A stretch of 64,000 nt of DNA from RGIG1902 sp034926865 (GTDB taxonomy: Bacteria > Bacillota > Clostridia > Oscillospirales > Butyricicoccaceae), in NCBI GenBank assembly GCA_034926865.1, contig JAYFQP010000024.1, positions 1 to 64,000 of the forward strand. Reading direction: 5' to 3'. Under the pieces are notes generated by a model. It was not told the origin of the DNA. It did not search any database and worked only from the letters and a program-made list of their open reading frames with translations. Below, in pieces: positions 1 to 6,661 of the stretch; within the stretch, counting starts at the first letter, position 1; each line of letters begins with the position of its first letter. The position numbers and the translations under genes were made by a program.

Positions 1-18
1 TATATCTATTAAATAAAT

Positions 19-50
19 AAAAAAAGGAGGTGTTACACACCTCCTTTTTT
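19..50 (-). terminator. Intrinsic terminator of the minus-strand lipoprotein operon
   Basis: AGGAGGTGT (25-33) and ACACCTCCT (37-45) form a perfect 9-bp stem with a 3-nt loop. It is flanked by A-runs on one side and T-runs on the other, so it could act in both directions. It lies just past the stop codon of the PstS-like gene, which is read leftwards. Confidence 0.85.
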
Positions 51-58
51 AATACTTA

Positions 59-970
59 TTACTTTGTAAGTGTACGAAGCGGCACATAACCTTCGTCGGC
101 CGCGACCTTTTGTCCGTCATCGGTCTTGAGCCAGCTTATAAGCTGGCGTACGCTGGAGTCTTCGCTAAGGCTTTTATCATATACTGCATAATAACCGTCA
201 ACAAGAGGGTAAGATCCGTTTGAAACCGTCTCTAGAGTAGGATATACTCCGCCAACGGATATCATTTTTGAGTTAGGATCGGTATACATACCTGAGGCAT
301 AATAAAAAACCGAATAGCCAATGGAGTTTAGCCCCTCGTCATAGCTTGATACCGCATCGACAAGATCACCCATGCCGGCAGGTTTAAGCTCTTCTGGGGC
401 CTGAGAGATCTGATCTTTAGATACAAGAAGCTTATACATAAGAGTTTGGCTGCCGGAATTGTCCGGCCGTTGGAAAGCTGTGATTTCGGCATCACTTCCG
501 CCTAGGTCCTTCCAGTTTGTTATTTCTCCCTTGTAGATTTTCTGAAGATCCTCTACGGAAATATTATCGACAGGGTTCTCCTTGTTTACAAGAAATACGA
601 AAGCATCTTTGACTACCATATCAACTTCATATTCCCGACCGGAATCCTTCATCAGCTGATATTCTTCATCGGAGGGAGGCGTAACAAAAATCACATCGCA
701 CTTTTGTCCGATTAGATTTTCATAGGCATAATGAGTTGTATTATGCTTTACAAAGGCTTGGGCCTGAGAGGCATCATAGGATAACAATGCTTTTACTATG
801 CCCTCAGATAGAGGAATAGTTGCCGTAGATCCATCGAGCCTTGGCAAGGTTTCAGCAGTAAATGAAGGCTTCTGCGTTTCAGGTGCATCTTCTTTGGTGG
901 GATTTTGAGAGCAGGCGAAAAGCCCAGCTGTTACGAGAGCAATAAGAATGAGTGCAAAAAACTTTTTCAT
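59..970 (-). CDS. PstS-like substrate-binding lipoprotein (phosphate ABC transporter family)
   Basis: This 303-residue protein starts with a lipoprotein signal ending in LFAC, so Cys20 should be lipidated and the protein anchored outside the membrane. Residues 45-54 (LDGSTATIPL) and the segment DNSGSQTLM near 170-178 match the ligand-binding loops of PstS-type type II periplasmic binding proteins, and the C-terminal SYPLVDGYYAVY region fits too. No pstCAB permease genes are adjacent. It is the second gene of a minus-strand pair with the lipoprotein gene at 983-2458, 12 bases apart, and has a good AGGAGG site. Phosphate as the ligand is inferred from the family. An orphan sensor-like role is also possible. 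Confidence 0.8.
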   Translation of the reverse strand: MKKFFALILIALVTAGLFACSQNPTKEDAPETQKPSFTAETLPRLDGSTATIPLSEGIVKALLSYDASQAQAFVKHNTTHYAYENLIGQKCDVIFVTPPSDEEYQLMKDSGREYEVDMVVKDAFVFLVNKENPVDNISVEDLQKIYKGEITNWKDLGGSDAEITAFQRPDNSGSQTLMYKLLVSKDQISQAPEELKPAGMGDLVDAVSSYDEGLNSIGYSVFYYASGMYTDPNSKMISVGGVYPTLETVSNGSYPLVDGYYAVYDKSLSEDSSVRQLISWLKTDDGQKVAADEGYVPLRTLTK

Positions 971-982
971 AGCGGACCTCCT

Positions 983-2458
983 TTATTTAAAGCGTTCCAA
1001 ATTAAATATATCAGCTGATAACGGAACATAATTAACACAAAGATCATTGCTTTCGCCTACGTATAGTTCTCCTGGAAGATATGTATAAAAGTTATAAAAG
1101 GTTGAAAGGTCCCCGATATTTATTCCGTTCTCGCTAAGATATTGCTTTGCCTCTTCTTTGTTAATAATAATTTGGTCAAGAGATATTGGTTCACCAGTCT
1201 TTGAATCAAAATAGCGGTGTATAGATTCCGAAATATCGCCGATTGCTATAGTCACTCCAAGATGAACGAATGGTTTGTTGGTTTCAAGATAGCTGTAAGC
1301 GTACCTGTTTATGCTTTCATCGGATGAGTCTGGAAGAGAAATGGGGCACTCTGAATTTGCAATTTCGTTATATTCGTCAAGAAGAGAGTTGTTGATTTTT
1401 GAAATAACGGGATCATCGAAATTGTTTTTCAGTAGATATGGCTGGAAGCTGAAGTCCTCGCGGCCAAAAGCTTTGATGTTTTTAAGAGAATAATCTACTT
1501 CCAAAAGATTTGTCGTTCTGTAACACATTCGAAATGTTGTTTCTCCCATTATGCTGTCAGAGCTTTTGCTTACAGGCTGAGCGAGAAAGTTTGATATAGC
1601 CTCAATAGGAATCCTTACTGCTGCAGAAGAAGTAATATATGGGTTGCCGTCTGTAAAATATATAATTAGAGAATCTTCTCCGAGCGTAAAATAAGGATAG
1701 TTTTTCGGCAGGCCTCTGAAGGGCCGCATAATACCTTCTGATGGTGCATATTCCCAGTCTGCTCCGTCAGGTGTTGCAGAAAGTTCGTCCGATATCATAG
1801 GATTAAGAAGCGCATTCAAATCGGTACCATTTATGAATATGTCGGAAAGAGCAAGCTCTTTGCCTGTTTCCATATCATAATTGAATTGTTTCATTATTTC
1901 ACTGTTTCCGAAAAAAATAGGGCCTGTATCATTGTCATAGCTGTAAATGGTGTTATAACGCATAACGCTAAAACTTAAGACATTGCCTGTTATCGTAAAA
2001 CTTGGCGAAATACTTGATGAAGCGTTATAAATATCACCCTGCTTTATTTCGTCAGTTAGTTTTTGGTTGAAAAAAGAGGTGTCTGCGGTCAAATCGTCAT
2101 AGGCGACTTGCAGCCGGTTATTGATTTCATTTTGAAGAGCAAGATTTTTTAGCCCATCCATATAGTCTTTCGATATATAGCATTCGATTCCATTTTCATC
2201 AACACTTTGGGAATATTCTTCTGTGTAAGGATATTTGTCGGCAACAGCTTCATAATAATTTCCGCTGTAGTAATCGGTAACCTTTTCTCCATTGCCTGTC
2301 CAGCTTTCGGGAAGGTCATTCCAATCGATGTTGTCGTCTGATGGAAGTGATGCCGCTTGAGGAATATAAAAGCTGTCGTCTTTCAGTGAAAATGAGCAAG
2401 CTGTTAAAATGCCTGTCATTGCAATGATAGTGAATAAAACGATTTTTTTCCTCTTCAT
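983..2458 (-). CDS. Lipoprotein with two tandem DUF4163/DUF3298-like (RsiV/PdaC-type) units
   Basis: The 491-residue product has a lipobox (ILTAC, Cys21) and should be a surface lipoprotein. Two segments look like repeats of one extracellular module. The first, about residues 84-290, contains INNRL, then FNYDMETGKELALSDIF, then LGEDSLIIYF. The second, about 310-491, contains INNSL and RYFDSKTGEPISLDQII. The pattern 'Y-x-D-x-x-TG-x-x-x-x-L-x-x-I' is typical of DUF3298 proteins such as RsiV, which binds lysozyme, and PdaC. The assignment rests on motif resemblance only. It is first in a minus-strand operon with the PstS-like lipoprotein. Confidence 0.6.
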   Translation of the reverse strand: MKRKKIVLFTIIAMTGILTACSFSLKDDSFYIPQAASLPSDDNIDWNDLPESWTGNGEKVTDYYSGNYYEAVADKYPYTEEYSQSVDENGIECYISKDYMDGLKNLALQNEINNRLQVAYDDLTADTSFFNQKLTDEIKQGDIYNASSSISPSFTITGNVLSFSVMRYNTIYSYDNDTGPIFFGNSEIMKQFNYDMETGKELALSDIFINGTDLNALLNPMISDELSATPDGADWEYAPSEGIMRPFRGLPKNYPYFTLGEDSLIIYFTDGNPYITSSAAVRIPIEAISNFLAQPVSKSSDSIMGETTFRMCYRTTNLLEVDYSLKNIKAFGREDFSFQPYLLKNNFDDPVISKINNSLLDEYNEIANSECPISLPDSSDESINRYAYSYLETNKPFVHLGVTIAIGDISESIHRYFDSKTGEPISLDQIIINKEEAKQYLSENGINIGDLSTFYNFYTYLPGELYVGESNDLCVNYVPLSADIFNLERFK

Positions 2459-2568
2459 TTTTTCTCACCCTTATAGTATAATTTAAAACAAAATGTTTGA
2501 ACCATGGGTATATGCAGTTAATATTTTGACCGGAAAGCTGGAAAGAAGTTCCGCGGAAAGGATGATAT

Positions 2569-3210
2569 ATGAAATACTCCTACATCGTATGGGATTTTAA
2601 TGGTACACTTATGAATGATGTGGACATTGCCGTTGCAGCCGTAAATGATATGCTGCTAAAAAGGGGAATGGAGCCAACCTACAAGGAAAAATATTTGAAG
2701 ATGGTGACATCCCCCATAATAGATTATTACAAAAAGCTTTTTGATCTGAGTATCGTTTCTTTTGATGACATCACAGAGGAATTCCTTGAAAGCTATAACA
2801 CGAGACTTGCCCTGGCTGGTCTTATGCCTGGCGCTGCCGAGGCTCTTGACAGATTTGATAAAATGGGTATGGTACAATGTGTTATTTCTTCCTTTGAGCA
2901 GAGGCGGCTTGAGAGCCTTATTTCTTACCTTGGGATATCACAGTATTTTGATGAGATATCAGGGGCAGGCGATATACGGTCTGAGGGAAAGCTTGACAGG
3001 GGCCTTGAATGGCTTATACGCCGTCATGCTGATCCGAGCGAGGTTCTTGTAATTGGTGATCTTGTTCATGATTATGAGCTCGCTCGCTATATGGGAACAG
3101 ACTGTGTTTTAATATCGGCGGGGCATCAGCATGAAACAGAGCTTAAAACGTGCGGTGTGCCTGTTTTCAAAAACCTTAATGATATGTTGAGGAGCTATAA
3201 CAATGGATGA
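2569..3210 (+). CDS. HAD-superfamily hydrolase (phosphoglycolate phosphatase-like)
   Basis: The protein has 213 residues. Motif I is DFNGT (nucleophile Asp9). Asn11 replaces the usual second Asp that acts as general acid/base, which is seen in some HAD subfamilies and may alter activity. Motif IV is GDLVHD (163-168), as in magnesium-binding HAD phosphatases, and the helical cap lies between them. The start has an AAAGGA site 6 bases upstream. The last 8 bases overlap the methyltransferase gene, so the two are translationally coupled. The substrate is unknown. Confidence 0.8.
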   Translation: MKYSYIVWDFNGTLMNDVDIAVAAVNDMLLKRGMEPTYKEKYLKMVTSPIIDYYKKLFDLSIVSFDDITEEFLESYNTRLALAGLMPGAAEALDRFDKMGMVQCVISSFEQRRLESLISYLGISQYFDEISGAGDIRSEGKLDRGLEWLIRRHADPSEVLVIGDLVHDYELARYMGTDCVLISAGHQHETELKTCGVPVFKNLNDMLRSYNNG

Positions 3211-3955
3211 GTTTCTTGAGCAGTATTCTGCTCTTTCGGCGTTTTATGACCGACTTACCTTTGATGTGGATTACAATGAATATGCCAAAGGGGTCGACAT
3301 GTTTTTTAAAAAGCATGGGATCCCAGGGAACCTCGTTTTAGAGCTTGCCTGCGGAACAGGATCCCTTTCTATCGAGCTCGGCAAGCTGGGTTATGAAATG
3401 ATCTCCTGTGATATTTCCCCCGACATGCTTTCATCAGCCAGAGAAAAGTGTTCAGAATTGAACTGTCCTCCTGTGTTCATTTGTCAGGATATGTGCGAGC
3501 TTGACCTTTACGGAACCGTAGACGGATGTGTCTGTGCAATTGACAGTGTAAATTACTTAACTGAACTGTGGCAGCTTAAAGCGGCGTTTAAAAGGATAGC
3601 TCTTTTTATGAATAAGGGCGGACTTTTCATCTTTGACGTAAAGAGTATCAGCATGTTCAAAGAGCTTGATGGGATAAGTTCAGTATGGGATGATGATGAT
3701 ATGTTTGCCGCATGGCAATACGGATATGATAAAAAATCAATGAGGGCCATGCACATCGTTGATGTTTTTGTTCGCACAGAAGGGCTCTATAAGCGTTTTG
3801 AAGAGACACATTATCAGCGGGCGTACAAAGCGGACAAGCTCAAAGAGGTCTTAAAACAGAGTGGCTTTGAAATTATAGGCATTTATAGGGATATATTTGG
3901 GGCAAAGGCTCACGCCGAAACAGGAAGACTCTTTTTTGTTGCGGTTAAAAATTAG
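3203..3955 (+). CDS. Class I SAM-dependent methyltransferase
   Basis: This 250-residue protein has motif I LELACGTGSL (about 46-55) for SAM binding, and DISPDML follows as the acidic ribose-binding loop. This matches methyltransferase domains of the type 11/25 group found next to HAD or rRNA-related genes in Firmicutes. The start follows GAGGAGC inside the upstream HAD gene. It is followed 11 bases later by hslO. The methylated substrate cannot be told from sequence. Confidence 0.8.
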   Translation: MDEFLEQYSALSAFYDRLTFDVDYNEYAKGVDMFFKKHGIPGNLVLELACGTGSLSIELGKLGYEMISCDISPDMLSSAREKCSELNCPPVFICQDMCELDLYGTVDGCVCAIDSVNYLTELWQLKAAFKRIALFMNKGGLFIFDVKSISMFKELDGISSVWDDDDMFAAWQYGYDKKSMRAMHIVDVFVRTEGLYKRFEETHYQRAYKADKLKEVLKQSGFEIIGIYRDIFGAKAHAETGRLFFVAVKN

Positions 3956-3966
3956 GAGGACATTAA

Positions 3967-4845
3967 ATGAAGGATTTTATTATCAGAGGAATTACAAAGG
4001 ATGGATATATAAAAGCTGCGGCTGTGCAGAGCACAGGGCTTGTCGAAACGATGAGGCAGATACACAAAACACTTCCTCTTGCCACTGCGGCGCTTGGCAG
4101 AACGCTTACGGCGGTTTCGATGATGGGGGACGAACTAAAAGAGCAGGATGGGTCTGTCACGCTTCAAATAAGGGGTGGAGGGCCGCTTGGTACTATCACA
4201 GCGGTATCTGACAGCGCCGGAAATGTAAGGGGATATCTTCAGAATCCAGCTATTGAGCTTCCTTTAAAAGAAAACGGAAAGCTTGACGTTGGCGGTGGCG
4301 TTGGCAAGGATGGGATATTGACTGTCATAAAGGATATTGGCGCAAAAGAGCCTTTCTCGGGCAAGGTTAAGCTTTTAAGCGGAGAGATTGCCGAGGATAT
4401 GGCATATTATTATTACGCAAGCGAGCAAATACCTACAGTGTGTGCTCTCGGCGTGCTTGTGGATACAGATCAGTCTGTCAAACAGGCAGGCGGATATATG
4501 ATACAGCTTATGCCCGGCGCGCCTGACGGGCTAATTTCCGTACTTGAATACAGGATCGCCGAAACTCCTTCAATAACGCAGCTGATGGAGCAGGGCATGA
4601 ATGCCGAAGATGTTTTAAAATATATGCTTGAGGGCACAGGCTTCGAGGCGCTTTATAAGCATGGAATAGATTATAAATGTAAGTGCTCAAAAGAAAAGGT
4701 CGAGCAGGCGCTTATTAGCATAGGCCGTGAAGAACTTAAGCGGCTTTACGAGGAAGAAGACTCAATAAACGTCACATGCCAGTTCTGCGATAAAGAGTAT
4801 AATTTCGACAAAACTGAAATAGGCAAGCTCCTTATTGGAGAATGA
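3967..4845 (+). CDS. hslO: Hsp33 redox-regulated chaperone
   Basis: The protein is 292 residues, the family's usual length. Four cysteines, C238-K-C240 and C271-Q-F-C274, form the C-terminal zinc site that releases zinc and forms disulfides when Hsp33 is activated by oxidation. The N-terminal core begins DFIIRGITKDG and carries GGGPLGTI, both typical of Hsp33. A strong AGGAGG site precedes the ATG. It is the last gene of the three-gene run that starts with the HAD protein. Confidence 0.95.
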   Translation: MKDFIIRGITKDGYIKAAAVQSTGLVETMRQIHKTLPLATAALGRTLTAVSMMGDELKEQDGSVTLQIRGGGPLGTITAVSDSAGNVRGYLQNPAIELPLKENGKLDVGGGVGKDGILTVIKDIGAKEPFSGKVKLLSGEIAEDMAYYYYASEQIPTVCALGVLVDTDQSVKQAGGYMIQLMPGAPDGLISVLEYRIAETPSITQLMEQGMNAEDVLKYMLEGTGFEALYKHGIDYKCKCSKEKVEQALISIGREELKRLYEEEDSINVTCQFCDKEYNFDKTEIGKLLIGE

Positions 4846-4950
4846 TGAATTGTGTCTAAGCGTTCATAGCTAGCATGATTTAAAGAGAGGACTGTTTAGG
4901 GAAATAATCTTATCCAAACTGAATAAGTAACCGTTTTTTTCGTTATTTCT

Positions 4951-5040
4951 ATTACAAGTATCTGATGGTCAGAAACCCCACGGATGCTTGTAATAGGCAG
5001 TGTTTGGGAGCTTTGATGGTAAAATACTCCAATTATTGCA
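4951..5040. other. Unexplained structured intergenic region upstream of the tRNA operon
   Basis: The 280 bases between hslO and the first tRNA hold no convincing gene. ATTACAAGTATC (4951-4962) pairs with GATGCTTGTAAT (4983-4994) over 12 positions with one G-U. A second, weaker hairpin uses GGAG (5007-5010) and CTCC (5027-5030). It could be a small RNA or a remnant of a regulatory leader. It lies upstream of the tRNA promoter, so it is not part of the tRNA transcript. Confidence 0.35.
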
Positions 5041-5074
5041 AGCCCGCAAAAGAGGGAAAAACTGAAAAAAGGTG

Positions 5075-5103
5075 TTGACAAAAGGGGTGAGGCTATGTAT
5101 AAT
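5075..5103 (+). promoter_or_regulatory. Consensus promoter of the tRNA operon
   Basis: TTGACA (5075-5080) and TATAAT (5098-5103) are both perfect consensus hexamers separated by exactly 17 bases. The first tRNA begins 22 bases downstream, as expected for a strong stable-RNA promoter. Confidence 0.93.
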
Positions 5104-5125
5104 AAATCTTGCCGCTGTGAGGTAC

Positions 5126-5201
5126 GGAAGCATAGCTCAGCTGGGAGAGCACCTGCCTTACAAGCAGGGGGTCACAGGTTCGAGCCCTGTTGTTTCCACC
5201 A
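5126..5201 (+). tRNA. tRNA-Val (TAC)
   Basis: A full cloverleaf of 76 nt can be drawn. The acceptor stem GGAAGCA pairs with TGTTTCC, the anticodon loop is CTTACAA with anticodon TAC, the T arm is ACAGG-TTCGAGC-CCTGT, and the CCA end is encoded. It is first of five tRNAs in one operon. Confidence 0.96.
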
Positions 5202-5222
5202 CATCGCAGCGGCATCACACTT

Positions 5223-5299
5223 GGCCGTGTAGTTCAGTTGGTTAGAACGCTAGCCTGTCACGCTAGAGGTCGACGGTTCGAACCCGTTCACGGTCGCCA
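5223..5299 (+). tRNA. tRNA-Asp (GTC)
   Basis: A 77-nt cloverleaf. Acceptor GGCCGTG pairs with CACGGTC including one G-U, the anticodon is GTC in loop CTGTCAC, and CCA is encoded. Confidence 0.96.
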
Positions 5300-5305
5300 T
5301 TTTGT

Positions 5306-5381
<76 letters not shown>

Positions 5382-5384
5382 TTT

Positions 5385-5460
5385 GCGGATTTAGCTCATC
5401 TGGTAGAGCGCCACCTTGCCAAGGTGGAGGTAGCGAGTTCGAGCCTCGTAATCCGCTCCA
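5385..5460 (+). tRNA. tRNA-Gly (GCC)
   Basis: A 76-nt cloverleaf. Acceptor GCGGATT pairs with AATCCGC, the anticodon stem is CCACC/GGTGG with anticodon GCC, and CCA is encoded. It starts only 3 bases after tRNA-Phe. Confidence 0.96.
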
Positions 5461-5470
5461 TTTTTGCGCT

Positions 5471-5497
5471 GGCAGGAGTTTTAATAAGACTCCTGCC
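5471..5497 (+). other. Hairpin between tRNA-Gly and tRNA-Cys
   Basis: GGCAGGAGT (5471-5479) and ACTCCTGCC (5489-5497) form a perfect 9-bp stem with a 9-nt loop. No T-run follows, so it is more likely a processing or spacer stem in the tRNA precursor than a terminator. Confidence 0.6.
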
Positions 5498-5506
5498 GTG
5501 TTGTAG

Positions 5507-5580
5507 GGCGCCATAGCCAAGTGGTAAGGCATGGGTCTGCAAAACCCTGATCCCCAGTTCAAATCTGGGTGGCGCCTCCA
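5507..5580 (+). tRNA. tRNA-Cys (GCA)
   Basis: A 74-nt cloverleaf. Acceptor GGCGCCA pairs with TGGCGCC, the anticodon is GCA, and CCA is encoded. It is last of the five tRNAs. Confidence 0.96.
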
Positions 5581-5583
5581 TGG

Positions 5584-5611
5584 AAGAGACAGCGAATGCT
5601 GTCTCTTTTTT
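5584..5611 (+). terminator. Terminator of the tRNA operon
   Basis: AAGAGACAGC (5584-5593) and GCTGTCTCTT (5598-5607) form a 10-bp stem with a GAAT loop, running into a T-tract. It starts 4 bases after tRNA-Cys. Confidence 0.93.
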
Positions 5612-5670
5612 GTGTATTTCCATGTCAGCGTGTATCATATAAAATCTTGCGGTAGTGCAGATATTTAGGC

Positions 5671-5699
5671 TTAACTTTCACTTTGGCTCAGGTTATAAT
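5671..5699 (+). promoter_or_regulatory. Putative promoter for the acetyltransferase gene
   Basis: TTAACT (5671-5676) and a perfect TATAAT (5694-5699) are 17 bases apart in the gap between the tRNAs and the GNAT gene. Downstream, an 11-base direct repeat CTGAAATTACA occurs at 5728-5738 and 5743-5753, possibly an operator in the leader. Confidence 0.5.
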
Positions 5700-5804
5700 G
5701 GAAGAAATATACCGTTCATGATAGATCCTGAAATTACATTTTCTGAAATTACAAGACTTTGCTAGGAGCGCTGAGCGGCAAATAAACTGAAGGGAAGAAA
5801 ACAG

Positions 5805-6353
5805 ATGAAGCTTGAAACACAGCGCCTTGTTTTACGTCCGTGGAAGGATTCAGATGCATGGGACCTGTATAGCTATGCCAGCGATCCCCGTGTCGGCCCT
5901 GCAGCAGGGTGGCCTCCCCATGTAAGTATTGAAAACAGTCTTGAGGTCATAAGAGGTGTGCTGTCACAGCCAGAGACATATGCTGTTGTACTTAAAGAAA
6001 CAGGGAAGCCGGTTGGCAGCGCGGGAATTATGTTTAACCAAAATGGTAACATGAAAATGAAGGACAGTGAGGCCGAAATAGGGTATTGGATAGGCGTTCC
6101 ATATTGGGGTCAGGGGTTGATTCCAGAAGCCGTTCAAGAGCTTTTGCGGCGCTGCTTTGAGGAGCTTAACTGTGACACTGTTTGGTGCGGTTACTATGAT
6201 GGCAACTATAAATCTCGCAGAGTACAGGAAAAATGCGGTTTTAAATATCATCATACTGATAAGGATAAACTTTCTCCGATGGGAGATCTGAGGACAGAGC
6301 ATTTTTCTTGTATGACAAAAGAAGACTGGAAAAAATACGTTTCATGCAAATGA
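5805..6353 (+). CDS. GNAT acetyltransferase, RimJ/RimL-like
   Basis: This 182-residue protein begins with LETQRLVLRPW, the usual opening of RimJ/RimL-type N-acetyltransferases. The acetyl-CoA loop region IGYWIGVPYWGQGLIPEA (about 91-108) follows, and the N-S-R-V-conserved end is represented by KSRRVQEKCGF. It stands alone behind its own putative promoter, downstream of the tRNA terminator. The substrate could be a ribosomal protein, a peptide or a small amine. Confidence 0.8.
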   Translation: MKLETQRLVLRPWKDSDAWDLYSYASDPRVGPAAGWPPHVSIENSLEVIRGVLSQPETYAVVLKETGKPVGSAGIMFNQNGNMKMKDSEAEIGYWIGVPYWGQGLIPEAVQELLRRCFEELNCDTVWCGYYDGNYKSRRVQEKCGFKYHHTDKDKLSPMGDLRTEHFSCMTKEDWKKYVSCK

Positions 6354-6463
6354 TCTTTTAGAAATATAGTAGCCTCTATTGGAAAATAGTGCTCTTAAGA
6401 ATCGAGCTTTATTGAAAAAATTGTAGTGATGAAGTATAATATATTAGCCGCAAAAGTCTATTG

Positions 6464-6497
6464 TGTCCTGAAAATAGGACAGTGATTTGTTTATAAT
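6464..6497 (+). promoter_or_regulatory. Operator-like palindrome next to a TATAAT box
   Basis: TGTCCT (6464-6469) and AGGACA (6476-6481) form a perfect inverted repeat with a 6-base spacer. TATAAT lies at 6492-6497, and no good -35 is present, so the palindrome occupies the -35 zone. This would suit a regulator controlling the small ORF and tex. The half-site plus spacer (TGTCCTATTTT on the other strand) recurs near 21148. Confidence 0.45.
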
Positions 6498-6530
6498 ATA
6501 CCTGTAAGCTAAGAAAGGCAGGTAAATATT

Positions 6531-6659
6531 ATGAATGAATATAGAATAGTAAATGTAAGAGGCCATATCGAGGTCTATGATAGCTGGGGACAGTTTATAC
6601 TTAGCGCCGATAACGAGGGAGAGGCCCTTTGCGAGCTTGACAGTATGATGGAGGACTGA
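6531..6659 (+). CDS. 42-residue conserved-looking small protein
   Basis: This ORF was found by reading the gap before tex. It starts MNEYRIVNVRG and ends SMMED. An AAGAAAGGCAGG-type site precedes the ATG at 6531, and the stop is 2 bases before the tex start, so the two are likely coupled. The pattern 'YRIV-x-VRGH-x-EVYD...F-x-x-SADNE-x-EA' reads like a small folded domain. I recall similar short proteins in Clostridia but know of no function. Confidence 0.6.
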   Translation: MNEYRIVNVRGHIEVYDSWGQFILSADNEGEALCELDSMMED

Positions 6660-6661
6660 TT

